Shown here piece by piece: positions 24,628-31,820 of a DNA stretch of 46,360 nt. This DNA is from an uncultured Collinsella sp. (GTDB lineage: Bacteria; Actinomycetota; Coriobacteriia; Coriobacteriales; Coriobacteriaceae), in contig CAUGNQ010000012.1 of assembly GCA_959600835.1 (NCBI GenBank), positions 1 to 46,360 of the forward strand. Reading direction: 5' to 3'. The position numbers and the translations under genes are program-made. The number at the start of each line of letters is the position of its first letter. Position 1 is the first letter of the stretch. The notes beneath the pieces are model-generated. The model saw nothing but the letters and a program-made list of their open reading frames with translations. It was not told where the DNA came from and did no database searches.

Positions 24628-25608
24628 ATGGATCCCAACAAGCGTCCCGACGACATGGTACGTATCACCACTCCCGAACTTGCCCAGGCGTTCGTCGAAG
24701 AGCAGGTCGCTGCAATCCGCGAGCAGATCGGCGACAAAAAGGTCCTGCTGGCCCTTTCCGGCGGCGTCGACAGTTCTGTAGTTGCGGCCCTGCTCATCAA
24801 GGCTATCGGCAAGCAGCTCATTTGCGTGCATGTGAATCACGGCCTGATGCGCAAGGGCGAGAGCGAGCAGGTCGTCGACGTCTTCAGGAACCAGATGGAT
24901 GCCAACCTGGTTTACGTTGACGCCACCGACCGCTTCCTGGACAAGCTCGTGGACGTCGAGGAGCCCGAGGCCAAGCGTAAGATTATCGGCGCCGAGTTCA
25001 TTCGCGTGTTCGAGGAGGAGGCCCGCAAGGTTGGCGATGAGGTCAGCTTCCTCGCCCAGGGCACCATCTATCCCGACATCCTGGAGTCCCAAGACGGCGT
25101 GAAGGCTCACCACAACGTGGGCGGTCTGCCCGAGGATCTGCAGTTTGAGCTCTGCGAGCCCGTCAAACTGCTGTACAAGGACGAGGTCCGCGTCGTGGGT
25201 CGCGAGCTCGGCCTGCCCGAGAATATGGTTGAGCGCCAGCCGTTCCCCGGTCCCGGCCTGGGCGTCCGCTGCCTTGGTGCCATCACCCGCGACCGTCTTG
25301 AGGCGCTGCGCGAAGCCGACGCCATCGTGCGCGAGGAGATCGACAAGGCCGGTCTGACCATCTGGCAGTATTTTGCCGTCGTGCCCGACTTCCGCGCAAC
25401 CGGCGTGCGCGAGGGCAAGCGCGCCTACGATTGGCCCTGTATCATCCGCTGCATCAACACCGTCGATGTCATGACCGCCGAGGTGCCTGAGCTCAACTGG
25501 GCGTTGCTCAAGCGCATTACCGCCCGCGTCACCGCCGAGGTTCCCGGCATCTGCCGCGTATGCTACGACCTCACGCCCAAGCCCGTCGGTACGGTGGAGT
25601 GGGAGTAA
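24628..25608 (+). CDS. guaA: GMP synthetase, ATP-pyrophosphatase subunit without glutaminase domain
   Basis: A 326-residue protein equal to the C-terminal two thirds of GuaA. The P-loop is LLALSGGVDSSVVAALL (residues 39-55). Then come HVNHGLMRKGE, FLAQGTIYPDILES, the dimer-domain motifs RQPFPGPGLGVR, and the closing CRVCYDLTPKPVGTVEWE. It makes GMP from XMP with ATP and ammonia. Bacterial GuaA normally starts with a glutamine amidotransferase domain of about 190 residues; here the ATG follows GAAGGAG directly and the upstream DNA holds an opposed gene, so the glutaminase must be a separate subunit elsewhere, as in archaea (GuaAa/GuaAb), or the enzyme uses free ammonia. Confidence 0.92.
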   Translation: MDPNKRPDDMVRITTPELAQAFVEEQVAAIREQIGDKKVLLALSGGVDSSVVAALLIKAIGKQLICVHVNHGLMRKGESEQVVDVFRNQMDANLVYVDATDRFLDKLVDVEEPEAKRKIIGAEFIRVFEEEARKVGDEVSFLAQGTIYPDILESQDGVKAHHNVGGLPEDLQFELCEPVKLLYKDEVRVVGRELGLPENMVERQPFPGPGLGVRCLGAITRDRLEALREADAIVREEIDKAGLTIWQYFAVVPDFRATGVREGKRAYDWPCIIRCINTVDVMTAEVPELNWALLKRITARVTAEVPGICRVCYDLTPKPVGTVEWE

Positions 25609-25641
25609 GCTAACTCAGCTGGTGGGCGACGAGAACTAGCA

Positions 25642-25674
25642 GATGTGACAAAGGGGCAGTCCCTTTGTCACATC
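25642..25674. repeat. Dispersed palindrome family 1, copy 1
   Basis: GATGTGACAAAGGG and CCCTTTGTCACATC form a 14-bp perfect stem around five bases. It lies between the convergent GMP synthetase and histidine kinase genes. Three further copies are in this window. Confidence 0.85.
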
Positions 25675-25689
25675 ACAGATGTTATGTGC

Positions 25690-25731
25690 GGGACGGTGCG
25701 CCACACGGCGTGCCGTCCCGTTCGTTATTTT
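25690..25731 (+). terminator. Hairpin paired with family 1 palindrome, copy 1
   Basis: GGGACGG...CCGTCCC with an inner CGCC/GGCG is followed by GTTCGTTATTTT. The same hairpin in the same order follows the palindrome copy at 31612, so palindrome and hairpin form a composite unit of about 90 bp. It would terminate transcripts of the GMP synthetase gene. Confidence 0.75.
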
Positions 25732-26873
25732 GATGAGCCGAGCGCGCGAGCGGGAAGCGTCACGAGCATAGCCGTTCCGCTCTCTGAGCTCTCTTCGACT
25801 TCGATGCTGCCGCCGTGGAGTGCGGTGATCTCCCAGACCAGCGCAAGCCCCAGCCCCACGCCGCCATATGCCCTGCTGCGCGATTTGTCGACGCGGAAGA
25901 AGGGTTGAAAGATGCTCGTCTGGTATTGCTCGGGAATGCCCGGCCCCTGGTCGCGCACCCGTAGCAGTACACGGTCGCCCTCGACGCGGGCGCTGATTCG
26001 CACGGTCGAGTTGGGCGTGCTGTAGCGAATGGCGTTTTCGGCCAAGTTGAACAGCAGCCGATAGATCAGCGTGTCGCTGCCGGTCGTTTGCGCGTCGCCC
26101 TCGCTTGCGAGCGCGATGCCCTTTTGCTCGGCAAGGGGCGCCAGGTCGGTGAGCACTTCTTCGATCATCGGCGCTAGGTCAATCGCATCGTTGCAGGGGA
26201 CGCTGCGTAGCTCACTCATCTCGAGCAGAGTTTTTGTCATACGCGTCATTCGCTCGGTCTGCTCTTGCATCAAACTGAGCAGGCTTGCTGTATCGGCGTC
26301 GGCGTCGGGGTGCTCGGCGCAAAACAGCTCAACCTGGGCCTGCATAAGCGCGAGCGGCGTGCGCAGCTCGTGCGCTGCATTGCCCGTAAACTGTCTTTGC
26401 GCGGAAAATCCCTCGTCAAGGCGGGCAATCATGTCGTTAAACGACGCGCTGCAACGCCTAAGCTCAGAGGGCACATCCTCGCTGATCTTTGTGTCGGCGA
26501 GGTTATCGGGCCGCACGCTCTCGACTTGTGCCGCAAAGGAGCGCAACGGCTGCAACGCATGCCCGCTCACAAAGTAGGCCAGGACGCCACCGAGCAGCGT
26601 CACCGCTGCGGTTATGTACCAGCTCGTCGCGCCAAACGATTCTTGGGCGTCGCTCACGACGATGGTCAGCTCATCGTCGAGCTCCTTGCTCGTCGGGTCG
26701 AACGAGCTGGGCGAGGCCGCCTCCACCTTGCTATGCTCCGACATTTCAGTACCGATTGAGTCCATGTAGCGCATGCCGGAGTAGCCAACCAGGCAATTAA
26801 TAAGTACGCAGGTCAAACATATCAGCAAAGCTGTCATCAACGTGATGCGCCACTGCAGGGACAGTCGCTTCAT
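25725..26873 (-). CDS. Sensor histidine kinase
   Basis: A 382-residue membrane kinase: TM1 at about residues 10-32, an extracellular loop of 50 residues, TM2 at 84-105, HAMP to 155, the dimerisation/phospho-acceptor box with His168 in FTGNAAHELRTPLAL, and the ATPase with LAENAIRYSTPN, RDQGPGIP and GVGLGLALVWEI. The short sensor loop has no recognised domain. It overlaps the response regulator gene by 4 bases (ATGA) and is read after it. The pair diverges from the CXXC/Fe-S/TlpA redox unit and probably controls it; that is inferred from position. Confidence 0.93.
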   Translation of the reverse strand: MKRLSLQWRITLMTALLICLTCVLINCLVGYSGMRYMDSIGTEMSEHSKVEAASPSSFDPTSKELDDELTIVVSDAQESFGATSWYITAAVTLLGGVLAYFVSGHALQPLRSFAAQVESVRPDNLADTKISEDVPSELRRCSASFNDMIARLDEGFSAQRQFTGNAAHELRTPLALMQAQVELFCAEHPDADADTASLLSLMQEQTERMTRMTKTLLEMSELRSVPCNDAIDLAPMIEEVLTDLAPLAEQKGIALASEGDAQTTGSDTLIYRLLFNLAENAIRYSTPNSTVRISARVEGDRVLLRVRDQGPGIPEQYQTSIFQPFFRVDKSRSRAYGGVGLGLALVWEITALHGGSIEVEESSESGTAMLVTLPARALGSSK

Positions 26874-27544
26874 TCGTCGTCCTCCATAACGTAGCCCTCG
26901 CCGATTCGGTTGCGGATGGGGTCGTGCCCCAACGCGCCGCGTAGCTTTTTGCGCAGCGACGAGATATGCACGCGGGTCGCGTTGCTAAAGCTGTTGACAT
27001 TGCTATCCCATACGTGGTCGATGAGCTCCTCTTGGCTCACCGGTCGTCCCTGGTTAAGCATCAGGTACTCCAAGATGCCGGTCTCCTTGCGTGTGAGGGA
27101 TAGGGCCTCGTTGCTCACGGAGGCGACGCGCGCCTTGGTGTCAAAGTTCAGCGATCCGCAGGTCAGGACAACATCGCTTTGCGTAAAGCGCCTGAGCGTG
27201 AGGCTGCGGATACGTGCCGCCAGCTCGTCAAGATGGAACGGCTTGGTGAGGTAGTCGTTGGCGCCCGCATCGAGCCCCGCTACCTTGTCGGCGACCTCGC
27301 CGCGTGCCGACAGCACGAGCACCTTGGTCTCACAATCGGTAATTCTGAGCTGCCTGAGTACGGTCATGCCGTCGACGTGGGGGAGATTAAGGTCGAGCAC
27401 GACAAGATCGAAGGTCTCGATATCGAGCAGATCGAGGGCCTGCTGCCCGTCGTAGCGGCAGTCGACGCTATAGGCCAAGTTGCGCAGGCTGCGTGCGATT
27501 GCATCGCACAGCGCCCGCTCGTCCTCGACGACCAAGATGCGCAT
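26870..27544 (-). CDS. OmpR-family response regulator
   Basis: A 224-residue regulator. The receiver domain has VVEDERALCD, the phospho-acceptor Asp51 in LVVLDLNLPHVDG, VLSARGEVADKVAG and LTKPFHLDEL. The winged-helix domain has LTRKETGILEYLML, then VSQEELIDHVWDSN and RVHISSLRKKLRGALG, of the QseB/PmrA-like OmpR branch. The kinase gene follows with a 4-base overlap. It is divergent from the small CXXC gene at 27634 across 89 bp. Confidence 0.95.
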   Translation of the reverse strand: MRILVVEDERALCDAIARSLRNLAYSVDCRYDGQQALDLLDIETFDLVVLDLNLPHVDGMTVLRQLRITDCETKVLVLSARGEVADKVAGLDAGANDYLTKPFHLDELAARIRSLTLRRFTQSDVVLTCGSLNFDTKARVASVSNEALSLTRKETGILEYLMLNQGRPVSQEELIDHVWDSNVNSFSNATRVHISSLRKKLRGALGHDPIRNRIGEGYVMEDDE

Positions 27545-27633
27545 AACGTTCTCCTTGCATAGTCATTCGCGCTTAACACGGATTTTATAGTCGGTATGGT
27601 CCAATGGGTCGCGAAACGAAAGGAGTGGTCAGA

Positions 27634-27780
27634 TTGTTCAAAGCGATTAAGCCTGTGGCGCAGGTGGCTTTGCTGATCGTTGGGGTAGCCATGGTTGGCT
27701 TTGGCATTATGCGCGGCGAGGCAGATGCCGTGCTGGCCAAGGCAATCAGGCTGTGCTTGGAGTGTATCGGAATTGGTTAA
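27634..27780 (+). CDS. CD1871A-family CXXC small membrane protein
   Basis: A 48-residue peptide with a TTG start and AGGAG 8 bases upstream. One hydrophobic helix (residues 9-24, VAQVALLIVGVAMVGFGI) is followed by RGEADAVLAKAIRLCLECIG, which carries the family CLEC motif close to the C-terminus. Such peptides are found beside membrane iron-sulfur proteins in anaerobes; a role in cluster or thiol transfer is likely but not shown. Its stop overlaps the start of the next gene by 8 bases, and both belong to one operon. Confidence 0.88.
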   Translation: MFKAIKPVAQVALLIVGVAMVGFGIMRGEADAVLAKAIRLCLECIGIG

Positions 27781-28684
27781 AAGAAAAAATACCGTATCGC
27801 ATCTTTTGGCGAGATTTCGCGGATTGATTCAGGCGGCGGCAACGCTTGCGACCAATATTCACCTGCCTAACTTTGCCAAGGGAGGCATCTACCAGGGGGC
27901 GGGCAAAGCCGTCTGCGTGCCGGGGCTCAACTGCTACTCGTGTCCGGCGGCCTCGGGTGCGTGCCCCATCGGGTCGTTTCAGTCGGTGGTGGGCTCGTCT
28001 AAGTTCAGCTTTTCGTATTACGTCACCGGAACACTCATTCTGATCGGCGTGCTGCTGGGACGTTTTGTATGCGGCTTTTTATGTCCGTTTGGATGGCTGC
28101 AAGAGCTTCTGCATAAGATTCCCGGCAAAAAGCTCTCGACGAAAAAGCTCAAGCCGCTCACGTACATCAAGTACGCCGTGCTGCTGTTTGCCGTGGTGCT
28201 ACTGCCCGTTCTGGTAGTCAACGATGTGGGCATGGGCGACCCGTTCTTTTGCAAGTACATCTGTCCGCAAGGCGTGCTCGAGGGCGCGATTCCGCTGTCC
28301 ATCATGAATACGGGAATCCGTTCCGCGCTGGGAAAGCTCTTTACCTGGAAGCTCGCGATCCTCATTGCGGTTGCGGTGTTGAGCGTGCTGTTCTACCGTC
28401 CCTTCTGTAAATGGATTTGTCCCCTCGGTGCGTTTTATGCACTCATGAACAAGGTGTCTTTGCTGGGGATCCAGGTTGACCAGTGCAAATGCGTCTCGTG
28501 CGGCAAGTGCGCCAAGGTGTGTCAAATGGACGTGGACGTTACGCGTACGCCCAACCATGCCGAGTGCATTCGTTGCGGCAAATGCGTGGGCGCGTGCCCC
28601 GTCGATGCTATTAGCTTTCGCTATGGGCTGGGTGTGACGGGCGACAAACCCGCGCAGTCCACGCAAGCCTGCGAAAACAAATAG
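27773..28684 (+). CDS. Polyferredoxin-like membrane 4Fe-4S protein (NapH/NosR-like)
   Basis: A 303-residue membrane protein. Before the first membrane helix is a Cys motif GLNCYSCPAASGACPIG. Four or five membrane helices follow, with the paired CPFGWLQ and CKYICPQG (membrane-side CxxxCP motifs) and CKWICPLGAF. The C-terminus has two ferredoxin 4Fe-4S motifs: CKCVSCGKCAKVCQMD and CIRCGKCVGACPVD. The layout is that of NapH, NosR and CcoG-type electron carriers from the quinone pool. The TTG at 27773, 8 bases before the stop of the CXXC gene, with GGAG upstream, is the likely start; the longer frame overlaps that gene. It is the middle gene of the redox unit. Confidence 0.87.
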   Translation: MVKRKNTVSHLLARFRGLIQAAATLATNIHLPNFAKGGIYQGAGKAVCVPGLNCYSCPAASGACPIGSFQSVVGSSKFSFSYYVTGTLILIGVLLGRFVCGFLCPFGWLQELLHKIPGKKLSTKKLKPLTYIKYAVLLFAVVLLPVLVVNDVGMGDPFFCKYICPQGVLEGAIPLSIMNTGIRSALGKLFTWKLAILIAVAVLSVLFYRPFCKWICPLGAFYALMNKVSLLGIQVDQCKCVSCGKCAKVCQMDVDVTRTPNHAECIRCGKCVGACPVDAISFRYGLGVTGDKPAQSTQACENK

Positions 28685-28719
28685 GTACCTATATAAGTTT
28701 CGATATAAACGGAGGAACC

Positions 28720-29682
28720 ATGAAACTGTCAAAAATTGCGGCTCTGTTGATGCTGCCCGTGCTGGCGCTGACTCTCGCGGCGTGCTCTGCCCCCAAGGGC
28801 GACGCGAAGGATGCTACGAGCGGCGATGCGCAGATTGCCGAGCTCATAGCGCAAAAGCCGTCAAGTGCCGAGGAGGCGGCCGAGCTGTATCAGCAGCTGC
28901 TGCAAAAGGAAAACGAGATCTTTGCGAGCGATAACGCCCTATGGGAAAAGGTGTTCCTTGCGGCCAACAAAGACACCCCCATGATTGAGGGCGGCAAGAA
29001 CTACGGTGACTTCTTGCTCGATACCATCGAGGGCGCCAAGGATCAGTTTGCGGCTGACGAGCTTAAGACGCTTAAGGCCGGCGCGCAGCAGGTCAAGGAG
29101 ATCGAGGACAAGCTCATGGCGCTGGAGAAGGAGTTCCCCGGATGTGGCAGCACGCCCGGCGAGGGGGAGAGCGTTGATGCCTCGACCGCGGGTATGACCA
29201 ACGGCGAGAGCGGGGAGACGAAGTTCCCCAGCTTTAAGGGCAAGGACTTGGACGGCAACGATGTAAACAGCGACGAGCTGTTCTCCAAGAACAAGGTCAC
29301 CGTCATGAACTTCTGGTTTACCACCTGCAAGCCGTGCGTGGGAGAGCTGGACGATCTGGAGAAGCTCAACAAGGAGCTTGCCGAGAAGGGCGGCCAGGTC
29401 GTGGGCGTTAATTCCTTTACGCTCGATGGCAACAAAGACGCGGTGGCCGATGCCAAGGACGTGCTTTCCAAGAAGGGCGTGACGTATAAGAACATCTGGT
29501 TTAAGTCGGACAGCGAGGCCGGAAAGTTCACCTCCAACCTGTACTCGTTCCCGACCACCTACGTGATCGACCAGAACGGTAACATTGTGGGAGAGCCGAT
29601 CATGGGCGGCATCAACTCCGCTGAGCAGCGCGAGGCGCTCAACAAACTGATCGATCAGGCACTCGCGAAGAGCGAACAGTAA
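28720..29682 (+). CDS. TlpA/ResA-like thiol-disulfide lipoprotein
   Basis: A 320-residue lipoprotein with lipobox LAAC (Cys22). Residues 35-140 are a helical N-terminal region not found in plain TlpA. Residues 165-318 are a thioredoxin fold with the active site FTTCKPC (C203, C206), VNSFTLDGNKDA, then SFPTTYVIDQNG with the cis-Pro. TlpA-type proteins reduce disulfides outside the membrane. With the Fe-S membrane protein and the CXXC peptide upstream it may form an electron path from quinols to exported thiols in place of CcdA. The start follows GGAGGAACC. Confidence 0.9.
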   Translation: MKLSKIAALLMLPVLALTLAACSAPKGDAKDATSGDAQIAELIAQKPSSAEEAAELYQQLLQKENEIFASDNALWEKVFLAANKDTPMIEGGKNYGDFLLDTIEGAKDQFAADELKTLKAGAQQVKEIEDKLMALEKEFPGCGSTPGEGESVDASTAGMTNGESGETKFPSFKGKDLDGNDVNSDELFSKNKVTVMNFWFTTCKPCVGELDDLEKLNKELAEKGGQVVGVNSFTLDGNKDAVADAKDVLSKKGVTYKNIWFKSDSEAGKFTSNLYSFPTTYVIDQNGNIVGEPIMGGINSAEQREALNKLIDQALAKSEQ

Positions 29683-29707
29683 GTCCGTGGGACAGACAAC
29701 TGAAGGG

Positions 29708-29735
29708 GAGTCGCTGGAAACAGCGACTCTTTTTT
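29708..29735 (+). terminator. Rho-independent terminator of the redox unit
   Basis: GAGTCGCTG-GAAA-CAGCGACTC is a perfect 9-bp stem with a GNRA-type tetraloop, followed by six T. It ends the CXXC/Fe-S/TlpA operon. Confidence 0.92.
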
Positions 29736-29753
29736 CTGCTTCGGGGTAGCATC

Positions 29754-29906
29754 ATGGGTATACGTCGAAAGGGCACGCAGCTTTTCGTGCATTGCCTGAG
29801 CGGTGCGCGAAGCAACCAAGCTGTGAGTTTTCTTAAGCGTTCTGGGTATGGCAGTGTCAAGAATATCGGCGGCATAAGCGGCTACACGGGAAAGGTGGTG
29901 CGTTAG
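29754..29906 (+). pseudogene. C-terminal fragment of a single-domain rhodanese
   Basis: A 50-codon frame with the rhodanese active-site loop HCLSGARS, then AVSFLKRSGYGSVKNIGGIS, and GKVVR at the end, the pattern of the last third of a small rhodanese. The first two strands and the rest of the fold are missing, and the frame begins just after a terminator without a clear ribosome site. It ends 2 bases before the flavoprotein gene. It may be a remnant, or the start of a leader that helps translate the next gene. Confidence 0.6.
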
Positions 29907-29908
29907 CT

Positions 29909-31600
29909 ATGAAGGTGGTTATCGTTGGAGGCGTCGCGGGCGGCGCATCGGCGGCGGCACGTTTGCGCAGACTCGACGAACAGGCCCAAATTCTCATCTT
30001 TGAGCGCACGGGTTTTGTATCGTATGCCAACTGTGGGCTTCCGTACTACATTGGCGGCGTGATAGAAGAAGAGAGCGCATTGACGCTGCAGTCTCCCAAG
30101 GGCTTTTGGGATCGCTTTCGCATTGCGGTCAAGACGAGTCACGAGGTGTTTGCCATCCATCCCGATTCGCATACGGTCGAGGTTCGCAATATGCTGACGG
30201 GCGAGGAATTTGTCGAGACGTATGACAAGCTCATCCTGTCGCCGGGTGCAAAGCCGATTCGCCCTGCGTTGCCGGGCATCGACTCGGATAAAATCTTTAG
30301 CCTACGCACCGTTGAGGACACGCTGCGTATTCACAGCTATGTTCGAGAGCGGCGACCGAGCAGTGCCGTCGTGATCGGCGGCGGCTTCATTGGCGTCGAG
30401 ACGGCGGAGAATCTGTGTGAGCTGGGGCTCCAGGTGACCCTTCTACAGCGTCCCGTCCAGCTTATGAACAACCTGGATTACGACATGGCGACCCTTTTGC
30501 ATGCCGAGGTGCGTGAGCACGGTATCGATCTGCGCCTCAAGGCCGATGTGACAGGTTTTGAGGAAGTTGATGGCCGCGTTGTCACCCATGTTGCGGGCGA
30601 TGACCCTATCGGAGCCGATATGGTGCTACTTGCCATTGGCGTGGCACCTGAGAGCCATCTGGCGCAAGAGGCGGGGCTCGAACTGGGCATCAAGGGGGCT
30701 ATTGTGGTCAACGACCGTATGGAGACCTCTGCTGCCGACGTGTATGCCGTGGGCGATGCCGTGCAGGTCACGCATCAGGTGACCGGCGAGGACGCGGTCA
30801 TTTCGCTCGCCGGCCCCGCCAACAAGCAGGGGCGTGTCGTCGCCGATGTCATAGCCGGCATGGACAGCTGCTACCTTGGATCGTTGGGCTCATCGGTTAT
30901 CAAGGTATTCGACTTGACGGCGGCAAGCACGGGACTATCCGAAAAGGCAGCACACGCGGCGGGAATTGACTGCGACAGCGTGGTCCTGTCGCCCGGTTCG
31001 CATGCGGGTTATTATCCGGGTGCAACGCCCATGACCATGAAGGTTGTCTTCGAGAAGCAGGGATTGCGCCTGCTGGGTGCGCAAATCGTGGGCATCGATG
31101 GTGTGGACAAGCGTATCGACGTTCTGGCGACTGCCATCCAGGCAGGCATGCACGGCGATAGGCTTAAGGATTTGGACCTAGCATACGCGCCGCCGTATTC
31201 ATCGGCGAAGGATCCCGTCAATATGGCGGGCTTTATGATCGAGAACCTCAATCGCGGCATACTGGCGCAGTGGCATTGGGAGGATGAGCCCAACTTGCCA
31301 CGCGATGGCAGCGTGCAGCTGCTCGATGTTCGTACGGAAGGGGAGTATGAGCGCGGGCATATCGATGGTTTCGTAAACATTCCCGTCGATGATCTGCGCA
31401 ATCGCCTGGGCGAGCTCGACCGGGCCAAGCCGGTCTACGTGATTTGCCAGAGCGGCATTCGCAGCTACATTGCTTGCCGCATTTTGGCGCAGCATGGCTT
31501 TGAGTGCTTTAACTTCTCGGGCGGCTATCGCTTCTTTGCAGCCGTGACTGAGGCTCGCCGCGGCAGCGCTAACGTTATGCCGTGCGGGCTCGAAAAGTAG
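29909..31600 (+). CDS. CoA-disulfide reductase-like flavoprotein with C-terminal rhodanese domain
   Basis: A 563-residue protein. Residues 1-440 form a pyridine nucleotide-disulfide oxidoreductase: the FAD loop VVIVGGVAGGASAAARLR, active Cys42 in SYANCGLPYY, NAD loop VVIGGGFIGVETAENL, and DVYAVGDAVQ. Residues 465-563 are a rhodanese domain with QLLDVRTEGEYERGHIDG and active Cys513 in ICQSGIRSY. This matches the CoADR-rhodanese fusions that reduce CoA persulfide or disulfide with NADH or NADPH. It lies close to the TlpA redox unit and after a separate rhodanese fragment, which fits a thiol and sulfur detoxification theme. The actual substrate is not fixed by sequence. Confidence 0.92.
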   Translation: MKVVIVGGVAGGASAAARLRRLDEQAQILIFERTGFVSYANCGLPYYIGGVIEEESALTLQSPKGFWDRFRIAVKTSHEVFAIHPDSHTVEVRNMLTGEEFVETYDKLILSPGAKPIRPALPGIDSDKIFSLRTVEDTLRIHSYVRERRPSSAVVIGGGFIGVETAENLCELGLQVTLLQRPVQLMNNLDYDMATLLHAEVREHGIDLRLKADVTGFEEVDGRVVTHVAGDDPIGADMVLLAIGVAPESHLAQEAGLELGIKGAIVVNDRMETSAADVYAVGDAVQVTHQVTGEDAVISLAGPANKQGRVVADVIAGMDSCYLGSLGSSVIKVFDLTAASTGLSEKAAHAAGIDCDSVVLSPGSHAGYYPGATPMTMKVVFEKQGLRLLGAQIVGIDGVDKRIDVLATAIQAGMHGDRLKDLDLAYAPPYSSAKDPVNMAGFMIENLNRGILAQWHWEDEPNLPRDGSVQLLDVRTEGEYERGHIDGFVNIPVDDLRNRLGELDRAKPVYVICQSGIRSYIACRILAQHGFECFNFSGGYRFFAAVTEARRGSANVMPCGLEK

Positions 31601-31611
31601 CGCGCATTGGA

Positions 31612-31642
31612 ATGTGACAAAGTGACAGCCTCTTTGTCGCAT
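31612..31642. repeat. Dispersed palindrome family 1, copy 2 (degenerate)
   Basis: ATGTGACAAAGTGACAGCC and CTCTTTGTCGCAT: the same palindrome as at 25642 with some mismatches. It follows the flavoprotein gene. Confidence 0.8.
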
Positions 31643-31658
31643 CGGGGATGTTATATGC

Positions 31659-31699
31659 GGGATGGTGCGCCATGCGGCGTGCTGTCCCGTTCGTTTTTT
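31659..31699 (+). terminator. Hairpin paired with family 1 palindrome, copy 2
   Basis: GGGATGG...CTGTCCC with an inner CGCC/GGCG, then GTTCGTTTTTTG. Homologous to the hairpin at 25690. It terminates the flavoprotein gene upstream of the ABC transporter gene. Confidence 0.8.
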
Positions 31700-31783
31700 G
31701 GCGCGGTTCGTTACATTCCTCACTGGTATCGGCCAAAAATGAGGATAGAGTAGGACAAACGCGCCGAACGTGAACGGCGGGGA

Positions 31784-31801
31784 GCGGGCGAGCGCGCCCG
31801 C
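31784..31801 (+). promoter_or_regulatory. Small GC hairpin just before the ABC ribosome site
   Basis: GCGGGCG-AGCG-CGCCCGC, a 7-bp stem, ends 2 bases before GAGAGAGG. It could affect translation of the transporter; no more can be said. Confidence 0.3.
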
Positions 31802-31820
31802 GCGAGAGAGGTTGCCGTCC

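Noticed and set aside
24331..25113. The 5' extension of the LuxR open frame to 25113
   Set aside because: It runs opposite to the GMP synthetase gene. The ATG at 24330 has a ribosome site and starts the TPR-like part.
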